Origin: Monosporascus cannonballus
Lineage: Eukaryota; Ascomycota; Sordariomycetes; Xylariales
Assembly (NCBI GenBank): GCA_004154925.1
Contig: QJNS01000752.1
Span: forward strand, 558,001-622,000
Length of the DNA: 64,000 nucleotides
Direction: 5' to 3'
Below, piece by piece: positions 1 through 13,400 of this stretch. Below the pieces are notes generated by a model. That model did no database searches. It saw only the letters and a list, made by a program, of their open reading frames with translations, and was not told where the DNA came from. Each line of letters begins with the position of its first letter. Position 1 is the stretch's first letter. A program made the position numbers and the translations under genes.

Positions 1-1945
1 GCGATTATTAACGAGCCAGTATTAATTATGTACGATCTAGTACGCCCCGTTAAACTAAAAACTGATATTTTGAATTACGTATTAGGCGTAATAATCGTAT
101 AACGAAATAATTAAGGTAAATTGCACCTTATTATATTCTTTTCATATAAATTGAAAGAAACCAAGTTTCATTACAGTATTCCAGATAAGGTATTTATGGC
201 TATTATTATGGTATTTTAAAAATTTAAATATTTTTTAAAGAGAAGTTTACATCAAATTAAGGTTTATATAGGTTATTAAAATTTTATCCGTTTTATTACG
301 ACTAAGGAATTTATAGGACGATATTTTTATTACGCGAAAGAATTAACGAATTTTAATTTCGTTATTATCTATAAGAAAGACTTAGAAAATGGCAAAGCAA
401 ACGCCATAAACAAGCGATTAGATTTCAAAAAAAACTAGTTAAAATTAGCTATATAATTTTTAATATTATTACAGAAAGATATTTACGTTTATAATAAATT
501 GCGATAATTCGGACGGTACTTTTTGATACATATCAAAAGATTTAATAATATAACGATTATGTTTAAAAACTTAAATAACGGACAAAATATGAATTCCAAA
601 AAATACCAAAAGAATTTAATACGAAATATATACGAATATCAGTTATATAGGTATTTAGGGATTTATAAAACCTTAAAACGATTTCGACGCATATATTCTT
701 TTTTTAAAATAAAGTTAATAATATAAAAAATTATATAATGATGCGATATTTGCATTAAAATAAGAGCTCGATAATATTAGCTATATAGAAAATTACAATT
801 ATTATTAATCGTAAAACGTTTATAATATTTAGTTATATTTAAGTTTATTACTAAATTTCTTACATCAAGAAATCTAATTATTAAAATATATTACGATATT
901 ATTTTCGTAATCATAAATCGAATTACGAAACTTTCTCATTTTTTATTATATTATAATAATACGGACGCCGAACATTATGGCATATAACTTTTAAGTACAT
1001 TTTTAATATATGCGTATTATTAAAATAAATTATTTCAAATAAAGGATTAATTTTATATTTAAGTATTAATAAAGCTTAATAATACAAACTGGTCTAAATT
1101 ACAAATTATTTAACGTTGTTAAATTATAAATAAATAAATAAAATAAAATAAATTAATTCAGTTTGGAAATTTACTTCCGATATTATCTTAATTACGAACA
1201 AAAGAACTATATTAAAAAATTATTAATCATATAATTAACTTATAATACCAGTAATTACGAAAGTATTAAAGTAATATTAACGAATATAAATTTTAGTTAT
1301 ATTTTAAAAATTAATAAAAAAAATGCGTAGTAATAATCCAATTAATAGTAAATTAATCTTTATATTGAAATAACTTAAATAATTTTATAAAAAATAAAAA
1401 TAATATTAAAATTTGCATAAAATTAAATAAGCAAATATTATAATTAGAAAAAGTTAAAGGAATTAGTTTTCGAAAAAGGGGAAACAGCTTTTTTCGTTGT
1501 TAAAAGTATTTAAACCAAACAACTTAGCAAAAAACAAAATTTTAAATATATCGGTTTATACAAAATTAATAAGAAAGTCTCAGATAATAATTATTAATTA
1601 GAACTTTTACCAAAAGTTAAATTTTATCTAATTTTTTACATTTTTTTATTCGAATTAATAGAAGATATAATTAAAGTGCATACGGTATAAAACGACGTAA
1701 AAGTGGAAAGCGAATAGGTATATAAGGTGGAGAAAATCCTCGATATGCGAAAACAAAACGCATTTACCTAATATTTAATTAAGTAAAAAAAAAATATCCG
1801 GATTTCGAAAATACCTAGGAACTCGCCAAAAATCTTATTAATATTTAACGCTTGCTAAAAAGTTTTTACCAGTAACGACGGAACCACCAGAAATAATCGC
1901 ATTTTAATTGGTGTTTTTAATGGACTAATCAGTATTATCGATACG
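1..1945 (+). pseudogene. Gypsy element A: pol remnant (RNase H, integrase, chromodomain)
   Basis: This is the 3' part of a Ty3/Gypsy pol gene, cut by the window start. The first 100 bp read as the RNase H segment (ITNEPVLIMYDL, then KLKTDILNYVLGVII). The RNase H and integrase parts run to about 1600. A decayed chromodomain at about 1690-1850 aligns with the better one in element B at 29915-30030. Stops are frequent and arise from TGG or CAA codons turned into TAA/TAG, as RIP predicts. The family would encode reverse transcriptase, RNase H and an integrase whose C-terminal chromodomain targets heterochromatin. It is dead here. The assignment rests on collinearity with B, C and H2 in this window. 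Confidence 0.8.
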
Positions 1946-2321
1946 TGTTACGACCCAACAAGTTTCGGCCTCAAGAAACGGTCAAACAAGGATCATACGG
2001 ACCACCCCATGGGTCACGTGACGGTGATTACTGCCAAGCCAGTGATCAGAAGTGATCAAAGGGGATCGCAAGCGATCATGATCACCACCAGCCGTATAAT
2101 TATAGGTAATCAAGCCAAGAAAGAGGAAGATATATAGGTTTATTATTTCCATAATTTAGATAACTTCAGTTTGCAATATAACATCGTTACCCAAGACGCC
2201 CTTGGTATTACGAAACGTGATACGATTACTGTATCTATTGCTTAGATTCCCACGATACTTCTGCTAACATAAACCCGTACGACCAAGGTTTAATAGTTGG
2301 TTAAACCCCTAGCTCGTCACA
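1946..2321 (+). mobile_element. Solo LTR inside element A
   Basis: A 376-bp LTR opens TGTTACGACCCAACAAG and closes AGCTCGTCACA. The 5-bp flanks ATACG and ATACC look like a slightly mutated target duplication. No internal region is attached, so it is a solo LTR left by LTR-LTR recombination. Its first 120 bp are barely RIP-mutated. It contains GTGATCA-rich repeats and a TATATA box shortly before the conserved block that starts near TTATTATTTCC. Confidence 0.85.
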
Positions 2322-2860
2322 ATACCAGACCAGTTTACGAGACTAGCGAAAGGAACCTATACGGCCATAGAAGTCTCGGCGATGGCTTGTTTCTAGCGTT
2401 TTTGCTTTTTCAACTCCTTTAATAATTGGAATTCTTATTATATTATTTTTATAAAAAACTGTCTGTTCCCGAAAAGAGATTAAACGCGTAATGGCCTTAT
2501 TTATCTTTTGTTAATAACGTTTTTGTAATTTTAAAAAATGTTCCTTTACGACAACCTTTTTTCGTGTTAGGCGTTAATTTTTAGCGTAAATATTTTCCAA
2601 AAAGGAAAAAAGAACGCCGGTTTTATTATAAGGATATTTACGTTTAACGTAAATCTTATCTTTAAAAAGGTTTTTTATTATATCGCATTTTTAACCTTTA
2701 CAAAACATAAAGAAAACGGCATAATTTTAAAATTAAAATCGTTCGGGATACAAAGCAGATTTTGCTGACAAATAATAAAAATAACCTATCGATAACTTTT
2801 AATAATATAATCCGATATCGTGAAAAAATCGGTAATACTTACCAGAAAAAAAATAAAATC
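2322..2860 (-). pseudogene. Element A antisense Zn2Cys6/coiled-coil ORF (aORF)
   Basis: Read on the minus strand, this segment between the pol end and the 3' LTR gives a decayed copy of the antisense protein seen in B, C, E, F and H2. The upstream part ends NFKIMPFSLCF. After a frameshift it continues CDIIKNLF, then tyrosines at the expected cysteine 5 and 6 positions, then NKTGV and a charged coiled-coil stretch (ITRLISFREQ). The solo LTR at 1946-2321 separates it from its C-terminal end. The function of the intact protein is unknown. DNA binding is inferred only from the Zn2Cys6 spacing. Confidence 0.55.
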
Positions 2861-2892
2861 TTAAAAGTAAGATTAAGGGAAAAGGAAAATCG

Positions 2893-3270
2893 TATTACGA
2901 CTTAACAGATTCCGGCCTTAGGAAACGGTTAATAAGGATAATACGGGCCACCTTCCAGGTTACCTAACGAGTGCTTAGCGAAAATCTGCTAAATACGAAT
3001 GATTCGTACTAAGTAACTGCTTAATAAGACTTCGCTGAACAAAATTAAACAGAAATAAGGAGTAATACCAGAACCAAATATAACATATTCGTTATTTTCC
3101 ATAATTTAAATGACATTAGCTTGTAATAAAATATTGTTACCTAAGGCATTTTTGGTATTACGAAACGTAATACGTTATTATATCTATTATTCAGAATCCT
3201 ACGATATTCCTGCTAATATAAACCCGTACGACTAAGGTTTAATAGTTGGTTAAGCCCCCTAGCCGTTATA
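2893..3270 (+). repeat. 3' LTR of element A
   Basis: A 378-bp LTR is preceded by a polypurine tract (AAGGGAAAAGGAAAATCG), the priming site expected upstream of a 3' LTR. It starts TATTACGACTTAACAG and ends AGCCGTTATA, both RIP-altered forms of TGTTACGACCCAACA and AGCCGTCACA. Confidence 0.8.
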
Positions 3271-3482
3271 TACCGTTACCGATTCGTAATAATCTCGTTA
3301 TTTACGAATTAACGTTTCGTTTATAAATTGCCAAAGTTATATAAGTAGTTATAACGTTAATATTTTTGATAACGAATTAATTAATTTTGTTTGTTAACGT
3401 AATAATTACCTAATTATATTTATTTTATATCAAAGTATTAGTTTTTCGGTTATCCTATTAATAACTTTTTTTAAAGCTGCCG
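3271..3482. other. Unassigned AT-rich spacer
   Basis: This is 212 bp of AT-rich sequence between element A and the split short element. I see no coding or repeat signature in it. It is not an LTR of the families recognised here. Confidence 0.3.
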
Positions 3483-3545
3483 TGTTATGGCTGCACCATA
3501 CCATCCCGCCATCAGGGCAAAAGATCGGTGGAATGATCGCAATTG
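3483..3545 (+). mobile_element. Short TG...CA element, left half (split by element B)
   Basis: It begins TGTTATGGCTGCACC and matches the first 63 bp of the complete 130-bp copy at 29608-29737 (reverse complement). It stops at the B insertion point with AATTG (3541-3545). The missing half resumes after B at 31102-31168, preceded by the second AATTG. 63 plus 67 bp equals the full 130-bp length. Confidence 0.88.
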
Positions 3546-3982
3546 TGTTATAGCCCAACGCGCCACGGCCCCCAGAAACGGTCTGACATAACCCAACCAT
3601 AAGTGCGTGGTGGGGCAGGTTACGTAATGGATTACCAATTCACTGGTGGTAAGCCAGTAAGCCGGATCATTAACTTACTGGTGGTAAGCCAATAAGCTGG
3701 ATTATTAACTTATTGATGGTAAGCCAGTAAGCCGGATCGCCAATTTACTGGTAGTAATTTAGCAAATAGGAAAAAGCTATATATACGCTTATTATTTTTA
3801 TAATTTAAATAGTACCAGTTTGAAATATTTATTAATATTAATCGTTTGCAATATAATTTTTATATTTTGGTATTAAAAAACGTAATTAAGTTCTTTTATT
3901 ATTCAGATTTTTACGATATTTCTGCTAATATAAACCCGTACGACTAAGGTTTAATAATTAGTTAAACCTTCAGTTCGTTATA
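3546..3982 (+). repeat. 5' LTR of element B with hairpin tandem repeats
   Basis: It starts TGTTATAGCCCAACGCGCC and ends TTCGTTATA. From about 3634 to 3757 it holds three to four 35-bp tandem units, each containing CTTACTGG...CCAGTAAG, which can fold into a hairpin. A TATATATA box lies at about 3778-3786, ahead of the 3' block shared by all LTRs of the family. The outer 180 bp are nearly RIP-free and the inner end is heavily mutated. Confidence 0.9.
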
Positions 3983-5300
3983 TATTATAAATTTTTGTTT
4001 AATAGTACTGTCAAATTTTAAGCAATATTTAATATTGTTAAAATATTAACAAGCGTTTTGAAAACATTTATTTAGCAATTTTAAACTCGAATCCGGGAAT
4101 TAGAAAAAGAAATTTGACAAATTAGGGTTACGTTATTTATCTAAGCTTTTTTGGCCCGTATAAAACCTAGAAAGTTAAAGCCTTATAATGGAAAAAATAA
4201 CCTTTAAACCTTTTTAACTTAGGCGCAAATTTATTTTCGCTTTTTAAATTTTAGTAATTTAACGGATAAGGTTCTAATAATAAAAGTATTCTTAATAAAA
4301 TATGTTATTAATCAATTTAAACTTATTATAAAGAATTTTCGGAAAATGGGAAAATCGAAAGACATTTATTAATAATTTTTTTATTTTATATTAATTTCGA
4401 AAATAAAATACACGATAATTTCGACAATCCGGATAAAAAATAATTTCCGGCCTAATAATTTTTGTAATTCCGATAAAAAAAAAACCCTACGTCCAAATAC
4501 GTTGTAACTTTTAGAAGTTTTGCGGTTAAAGCCGGATAAAAAAATAATGAGGCCGATATTCTTATTAATATATTTTACAAAGGGTTAAAAATAATATAAA
4601 AAAAAGATTATTCTGATTAAACGATTAATTGTCTTAAACCGGTATATTGTAAGAGTAATTCAAATTAATAATTAACAATTTAAAAAACGATAAGAAAAAA
4701 AGAGATAATATGCCTTACGGTCGGGGTATAATAAAGTTTAACTAAGGGAAAAAACGAAATACGTCTTTTATTTTTTTATGGAACGGCGCCAGGATTTATG
4801 GAATTCGGCATTATTTACAAATAGAATTAAAGCCAGATTAAGTGTTTTAATTACGGCAAAATAGGATATAAGGTTTATAAATACAAAAAAACCCAAGATA
4901 TTACGATAAAATAATTAGATACCTATACCGGAAAAATAATCCAGAAATAATTAAGAAAAAGATAACAGAGTTATTAATATAATCCAAACCAAATATATAT
5001 CGAGCTTATGGCAAAAGATTTAATAAAGATTATTACGATAAGAAATTTGACGCGGCATACGAAAAACCAAAAAGCTAGTTTAATAAGTACTGCGAATATA
5101 ATAAAAATCATTATAAAGATAGTTATATAAATATTAAGATTAAACCAAAAACATTATCCAGGAAACTTTGATCGATATACCAAAATATACGCCATATATT
5201 GTCGACGACAAGAATATGCCAATTACGAAAAATAAAAGTAATATATTTACGAACGAATTATCCGTATGTATTATAAAAGATTTAATTTTGTAAACCGTAC
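3983..5300 (+). pseudogene. Element B gag remnant with CCHC knuckle
   Basis: Gag is the nucleocapsid-type protein that packages element RNA. At 4843-4884 the reading is C-F-N-Y-G-K-I-G-Y-K-V-Y-K-Y, which is a CCHC zinc knuckle (C-x2-C-x4-H-x4-C) in which the second and third Cys and the His have become Tyr (TGC to TAC, CAT to TAT). That is the G-to-A/C-to-T change expected of RIP. The upstream sequence aligns with gag starts in C, H1 and H2, which share the post-LTR block reading AATATTTAATATTRTTAAAA. The boundaries are approximate. Confidence 0.7.
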
Positions 5301-8300
5301 CGGAAACATTAAGGACGATAAGTAATAATATCGATATTGTCGAACTATAGCCCTAGGAAATATCCAGTAACTGGCTAAAGAAAAACGTTGGCTCGAAAAA
5401 AAGCATTACTCGCAAAAAAAACCATTTTTATTATTATAAATAATATAATTACTAAACGGAAAAAATTAATTTAACGTACGATAAAAAAGCATTACCAAAA
5501 AACTATTACGGACCTGTATTTTTAATTAATATTTATTACGGATCCTTACGAAAAAATAAATTGTTAACGAAAAAATATGTTAATTTATAAAGACATTTTA
5601 GAACAATAATTAGGATAATACATAATGGGATTTAATTGCAAATATAAGAAAATAATTTATTCGATAAGGAGAAACATTTTAACAAAACTAAAAATAACTG
5701 ATATAATAACTTAACGCGCTAAACGAAAAAAAAAAGAAAAAGTTCGATAAACTCGAATAGAAATTAAAAAAAAGATTACCTATAAGAAAGTTGCAAAATA
5801 ACGAAACTTAAAGAAATTATAAAAGATTTTCGAAAAAGGTTTTAAACGTAACGATAAAAAACATTCATAATTTTATTACCTTAAAAATACAAATCGGAAC
5901 GTACTGGTATAATGTAATAATGGATTACGAAGTTTTAAGCGGGAATTAGATTATACCGGATATGATTAATAAATTTAAATTATTATAAAGATATAAGTTA
6001 AAATCCTATATAAGGACGAATACCAAAAGTTAAGAATTCGCATACGATAACAAAAATGTTATACGCGAAATTAATTATTTCGAGATTTTTATCCAAAAAT
6101 AATACCATATAGTGAATTTTAATATGGTTTTATTTAGGAATTATAATATGATCTTAAAATTATTATAAATACACCAGTACTGATTTTTAATTAACGGTAA
6201 AACTAACCAGGTAAAATTTATTTTATTTTTTATTAATAAGCGAAAACAAATTTAAAATCTTAATATTCCATCAATAATAACAACGAATATAAATATAAAG
6301 ATACGATAAAAACCTTATTATCTAAAAAATAAAAGATAAAAAAAACGAGCATTAAAAAGATACGACGTATTATTATTATTATTAAAGCGAAATTAAAACG
6401 ATTAAATAACTATTTAAAATGATAAAAATATTAATCCTAAATTTCAAAACATTTAATTAATATATTATTATAATATTATAAATATAAATAGCTTTTTAGA
6501 AAAAAGCTTGATACGAAATTATCAGAACATAATAAATAGGATTATAAAATAATTTCTAAAAAAGGATCCTCGACGAAATTTTATCCCATTTATAACCTTA
6601 ACAGAAACGAATTACGCACTTTAATGGAAAATCTGGAAAATCGGCTATAAAAATGGATTTAACTTTCGAAATTACCAGCAAAATATCCGATATTTTTCGT
6701 ACCAAAAAAAATTAAAAATTGTGATTTGTAATTGATTATCGATAACTAAACGATATTACGGTTAAAAATAGAATACCATTACCTTTAATTACGGAAATAA
6801 AAGACTGATTTTACAGAGCTAAATAATTCATAATATTTGATCTTAAAAATATATGTAATCTTATTAAAATTAAGAAAAAATACAAATAAAAAACAACTTT
6901 TAAAATAAAATATAAATTATTTAAGTATTTAATTATATTAATATGATTTACAAATCTATTAATAACCTTTTAATAAATAATAAATTATATATTACGAGGA
7001 TAGCTTAATATTTTCGTTATTTACTATTTTAACAATATTTTTATTTTTTAAAAACCGGGAAAATATATATAAAATATGTTTATAAAACTTTTTAAACTTT
7101 ATAAAACGTCAGATTATTTATTATCGCAAAAAAAAGTTATTTCCATAAATAAAAAGTAAAATATCTGGGATATATTATTATCTTAAGATATATTAAAATA
7201 AATTTTAAAAAAATCGCTATTATTGCGAAATAACAAATACCAATAACGGTTAAAAGAGAAAAGGATTTTTCGGATTCGTTAATTATTATAGGAAGGTTAT
7301 TCCAAATTTTAGTAAAATAATTATACTCCTAACGAACCTTACGAAAAGAAAAGTTCAAATAAACGCCAGATACGGAAAAAGTATTTCAAAATATTAAAAA
7401 TGCAATTATTAACGAACTAATATTAATTATATACGATTTAAACCGCTTTATTAAATTAAAAACCGATGTTTTAAATTACGCGTTAAATGTAATAATCGGG
7501 TAACGAAATAATTAAAGCAAATTATACCTTATTATATTCTTTTCGTATAAATTAAAAGGAACCAAATTTAATTACGGCATTCTAAATAAGGAATTTATGG
7601 CTATTATTATAACATTTCGAAATTTTAAATACTTTTTTTAAAAAAATTATATTAGGTTAAGATTTATACGGATTATTAAATATTTACCCGTTTTATTATA
7701 ATCAAGGAATTTATAGGATAATAATTTCGTTACGTAAAGAAATTAACGAATTTTAATTTCGTTATTATCCATAAGAAAATTTCAAAAAATAACAGCACAA
7801 ATACCTTAAGCAAGTGACCGGACTTTGAAAAAAAATTAGTTAAAATTAATTATATTATTTTCGATATTTTTACAAAAGGATATTTACGCTTATAACAAAT
7901 TGCGATAAGTCGGGCAGTATCTTTTGATATATATTAGAAAATTTAATAGTATAACCACGGTTCTTCAGAAAACCAAAACAATAAATAAAATATAAGTTCC
8001 AAAAAAATATTAAAAAGATTAAGTACGAAAAATATACGAATATTAGTTATACGGATATCTAAGGATTTATAAAACTTTAAAACAACTTTAACGTATATAT
8101 TCTTTTCCTAAAATAAAATTAACGGTACAGAAAATCATACGATAATACGATATTTGCGCCAAAGTAAAGATTCGACGACATAAGCTATACGGAAAATTAC
8201 AGCTATTATCAATTATAAAATAACCATAATATTTAATTATATTTAACTTTATTACTAAATTTCCTATTTCAAAAAAAACCTAATTACGAGAATATATTAC

Positions 8301-8883
8301 AACAGTATTTTCGTAATTGTCAACCGATTTACGAAATTTTTTATATACTATATTATAAGGACATAAACGCCGAACAAATGGCATATATTCTTTTCAGATA
8401 TATATTTAGTATATATGGATTATTAATAGAAATTATTTTAAACAAAAAATCAATATTGATATTTAAGTTTTAGCAAAGCCTTATAATATAAATCGACTTA
8501 AATCATAAGTTATTTAGGGTATTTAAACTTTAAACAAATAAATAAATAAAACGAACAAATTAAATTTTAAAAACTTATTTATAATATTATATTAATTACG
8601 AAAAAATAACTAGGTTAAAAAATTGCTAATTATACAATTAGCTTATAATACCAGTGATTACGAAAATATTAAGATAATATCTATAAACGTAAATATTGGT
8701 TCTATTTTAAAAGTGTATAAAAAATACGTAATAACGGTTTAATTAATATTAAAATAATCCTTACGTTAAAGTAATTACGATAATTATATTAAAAAATCAA
8801 ATTAAAATTAAAATTTATACCAATTCAAATAAATAAGTATTATAACCAAAAAGAATTTAAAAAAAATTAATTTTCGAAAAAGG
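5300..8883 (+). pseudogene. Element B pol remnant, 5' part (protease, RT, RNase H, integrase)
   Basis: The retroviral-type aspartic protease is at about 5870-5960 (IGTYWYNVIMDYEVLSGN, RIP-altered active site near MD[CS]G). Reverse transcriptase is at about 6580-7250 (YPIFFVPKK, then a decayed VDYR-type motif). RNase H is at about 7380-7700, and integrase runs to 8883, where element D interrupts the gene. The gene resumes at 29533 and ends at the TAA at 30035-30037. Stops occur throughout. The order PR-RT-RH-INT-chromodomain is that of fungal chromoviruses of the Ty3/Gypsy superfamily. Confidence 0.78.
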
Positions 8884-9070
8884 TATGATAAGGCTGTATG
8901 GAGCCCTATTATGGAGCACCGGACAAACGCCGGTACCAAACAGCATTAGCGCAGCGCCTTATATGCGAATATATACAACTGTGTTTTTATCTTCCCTTTT
9001 TTTCTTTTTAGCTAAAAAATAAATTCTTATTAGTAACTAATTGCAAACCGCTTAGGTAATGCCTTTTACA
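8884..9070 (+). repeat. 5' LTR of element D
   Basis: A 187-bp LTR that is nearly RIP-free and closely matches its partner at 29345-29532. It includes the block ACAACTGTGTTTTTATCTTCCC before the downstream half. Confidence 0.9.
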
Positions 9071-10440
9071 TATTTTTTAGCTTACTATTTAGCAAAGCAA
9101 GAAACGTTCAGAATCAGATATCAGAATTTTCGAACGTTCCTTAAGGGGCCCAACAAGAGGCCCCTATCGACCCAGAATTATAGAAGGTATTTAGCGCTAT
9201 AACGGAAACCTTAATAAGCTCGATGGCGGCTATAGAATAGCGCATAAGTTACCAGTTCGAAAAAAGCAAAAAAAAAGCAGCCCAACTCCGTAAGCATATA
9301 AAGGCGCAGTATAAGGTAAATAAAGAACTAATACAAACGGCCGAACAGGTTACAAACAGCTTAATTACCTAATAAAAGTTTATTATTTAATTATAAATTT
9401 AAAATGTAACGGCGTTTATAAATATTAAGCCTTTTTTAATTTAATAACGATCGGAAACGCAGTTAGGCCAATTCGCAAAAACGGTTTAAACGACTAAATT
9501 AACAGTAAGAACCAAACGGAAACTGTTATTTTGGCCGGAAAAATTCGATAAGATAAAAAAAAGTTCCCCGGATAATACGTATTTATAATTTACAAGCTCG
9601 AAATAAACGTTATTTTTATAAAAAAAGGTTCGTAAGCAATTTTACGCCATATACGAAAAGTTCGAAATTAATATATAACGTACGGTTATTACTTATTACA
9701 TTACCGGAAGCCTAAATAATATTTATAATCCCGTCAGTATTTTTTAGGTATTATACGAATAATATAATAATTAGTATAAAAAGAAAAAGGTAGCAGAATA
9801 TTTTCGGAATTTAAGGCAAACCGATAACGCGAAATTTTCATTATTTTATCCTTTATTCGAAAAAACGTTAATAAACGCGAAAGGAATTACCTGGCTAACG
9901 GAAGCGAAATTTACGGTTTTAAAGGAAATATTAAACAAAAAATTTACCTAAATTTTAATTTTAATGGACCTTTTTAAAAGTTATAACGTATGGGTAAATA
10001 AAGTAATAAAAATCGTCGGACGCCTTAAAAAATAACGCGGCAAAAAAAAAACGAATAATTTTTTAATAATTTAATTAGGCGGTAATAATTAAGTAGGAAA
10101 TAATCCAAATAATAACATAAGCATAACGAGTATTTCGGCAATAAAACGGTAAAAATAGGGATCCTAAATTTACTTATAATACCGAAATAGTATGCATAAT
10201 AAATAACTTAAAAAAAACGGAACGACCGCAAAACGAAAAGCCTTTATTTGCATTATAAATATCTTAATTATAAGGCAAACCGTTATTCGTTTTTACTAGC
10301 AAAAAAATCGCAAAAAAGGATTAGTTCGTTAAGAACGTACGAAAACGAAAAATCAGAATTTAAAAGCGAAAAGGAAAAAAATAACTCTTGAATATCGGCG
10401 TATTCGGAAACGAAAAGTAACTTAAACCGAAATAAAAATC
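9071..10440 (+). pseudogene. Element D gag remnant
   Basis: This region follows the 5' LTR and precedes the protease/RT, so gag is expected here. It reads as an open-like, Lys/Glu-rich frame broken by stops (for example around 9230-9330 and 9880-10020). I could not place a zinc knuckle with confidence. The length is normal for a fungal Gypsy gag. The assignment is by position rather than by a recognised domain. Confidence 0.5.
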
Positions 10441-13400
10441 GCGAAATAAAATATGGACGGTATTTTATTTATTATTAATATATATATTAATTAAGAAAAA
10501 TTTGTAAAAACTTTTATTAATTAGAGATATAAACACTTTGCCGTGATAAACGAAACGTTCGTAAAACGCCTACGGTTATTGCATATTTTAATAAAATTAC
10601 GTAAATTAAAAAAAGTTCGAAAAAAAAGCCGACGACGGTAAGGAAAAATTAAGGAAATAATATATATGGAGATAAATATCGACGGTTTTAAGGCTAAGAT
10701 ATTCGTATATATTATTAATAGCCTTAATTATCCCTGAATGTTAGGCAAATTTTGGATAAAGCGTTATAACGTTATATACGTAATGCAAAAGCACATTTTA
10801 ACAGTAAATACAGTAAATTATATAAAGGTTTACGAAAAAAATATAAGGCCTAAGGAAATAACGTATAAATAGTTCGCAAAACGAAAAGAATTTAAATTAT
10901 TGTTTTCGGGGCGGAATTTCGGAAAATAAAAAAGATTAAATGGATTAAATAGGAAATTTAATTATTTTTAATTATTTTAGCCGATATTAATAAAGCGTTA
11001 ACGCTTAAAAAAAATAAAGATTAACGAAAAGTTTTCGCTTAAATTAAAAGTATTTCGGAAATTATTTAACAAAAAATTAGGTAATGCCTTATTCTTATTC
11101 CGCCCCAGAATAGATTATGTAATCCTATTAGGTAAAGACGAAACAAAAAAGGAAATATTAATATTATAGGGGCTTTTATATAATATAATTACGAGGAAAT
11201 TATTAACCTTAAGGAAAACTTTAACAGAACTTTTAAATAAAGGATATATCCGCGTAAATAGTTCGCTTGGAAAGGCTCCGGTTTTATTTGTAAAAAAACC
11301 CGGAAAGGGGTTACGTTTTTGTTGCGATTATCGGGCGTTAAATGTAATAACCGAAAAAGACCGTTATTTTTTACCCTTTATTTCGGAAACCTTAAAGTTA
11401 TTTTTTTACGTTAAATAGTTTATAAAGGTAAACGTCCGAATAACGTTCTATAAAATCAGGATTAAAAAGGAAAACGAATAAAAAACGGTATTTCGAATGC
11501 ATTTTGACTTATACGAATAACTGGTAATACCGTTTGGTTTATACGGGGCTTTCGCAACCTTTCAGTAATACGTTAACGGGGTCCTAAAGAAGTATCTCGA
11601 CGTTTTCTGCTTAACATATATAGACGATATCCTTATTTTTTCTTCCGGATTTAATGAAGATCATATATAAAAAGTAAAAAAAAAATCCTAAATTATTTAG
11701 GAAAAACGAGTTTAAATCTAGATATCATTAAGTACAAATTTGTCGTAAAAATAATAAAATATCTTGGATTTATCATAGACGCCGGAAAGGGGATACGAAT
11801 AAACCCCGAGAAATTGCACGTAATTAAAAAATAAGCAACGTTTAAAACGTTTAAAGAAATCCGAAATTTCTTAAGGTTCGTAAATTTTTACTGTAACTTC
11901 ATAACCTATTACGTGGATATATCGGTACTATTAATAACCCTAACTCGGAAAAAAACCTTATTCCATTAAAGAAAAAAAAAACAATATTCGAACGTTTTAA
12001 AAACGCCCTTATAACGGAACCGATCTTAACGTAATAAAACCCCGAAAAACTTATAACATTAAAAGTAAATTATTTAAGGATAACATACGAAGATTATTTA
12101 TCCTAAATTAATAAATTAAAAATATTACGTCCGGTTACTTAGTATTTTAAAAAATTAAATTCCGTTAAAGTTAATTACAAAATACATAATAAAAGAACTT
12201 TTAACGTTAATAAATTACATAAAAACGTAAAATATAAAATTGCGCAATATAATAACTTTATTTAAGATTCTTACTAATTACAAAAGTTTAAAATATTTTA
12301 TAATTATTAAAAAATTAAATAAATATTAAATAAAGTAATTAAAAAAATTATTCCGTTTTAATTTCCATTTCGAATTCCGTACCGGCCGCTTAAATACTAA
12401 GGCCGATATATTTTCGCGCAAGGAATAAGATATGCTTATAAAAAACGATAACCGGAAAACCATACAAAGATTTTAATTAATAAAAAATAAGTAATTATTT
12501 ATATTACTTACAAAACGTTGAAAATACGCCGAAAATGCAATAACGGTTAATAATATTAAAATTAAAAATAACGGATTATTTCAAAAAACGCAAATATTTT
12601 AATATTACGAAAACTTCCAAAAACTTTAGGACATAACGTTAAAGCATAATAAAAATAATAATCGTATTATTAAGGCTATTACAAAAAAAACGTAACTTTT
12701 CTACAAAATTAAAGTTATTAATATTAATTACGGAATATATTTTAAACGTTAAAGCCTTTCTTTAATTTCGGAAACGCTTTTAAATCTCAGATTAAAAACC
12801 GCTTCAAACGGCCTTAATACAAAATACTTACGATTCCCATATAATAAGTTATTTAAGCAAAAAGGTTACAATAACGGTACTTTCGAAAATCTTTTTTTAG
12901 CCGGATATATAACGGATAATAAGGTAGTTTTGCAGAAATTATAACGTATACAGCCATAAAAACATATAAAGAAATAAAAAAAAAAGTTATTAAAATTATT
13001 TCCGATTCCCGAATAATTCCATAACGAATTATTAATTAATTTCATAAATAACTTACTAACTATTTTTAAATACGACCTATATTTTTTAACAATTATAATA
13101 AATTAATTATTTAAAGTAATAATCTTAAACATAATACGTATAATAAACGCAAAAATATATACGGAAATATTTATAAAAGCATATTAAAAATTCCATATTT
13201 TCCTTAAAATTATTACAAATAATAAGAAAACTAATTAAATAAGGAAATTCTGGACTAGATTTTACAAATTAATAAGGATAAAATAACACCTTTTTACCGT
13301 ATACCACTTAAAAACCGATAATATTACGAAAAGGGCTAATTAAAAGGTATTAATTTACTTACGAACTTTTATAACGTATTTATAATAAGCTTTTTCCGAA

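Noticed and set aside
523..726. 67-codon plus-strand opening in element A
   Set aside because: It is part of the decayed integrase region of A, not an independent gene.
3634..3757. CRISPR-like array of 35-bp hairpin repeats
   Set aside because: The units are contiguous without spacers, lie inside an LTR, and the setting is eukaryotic.
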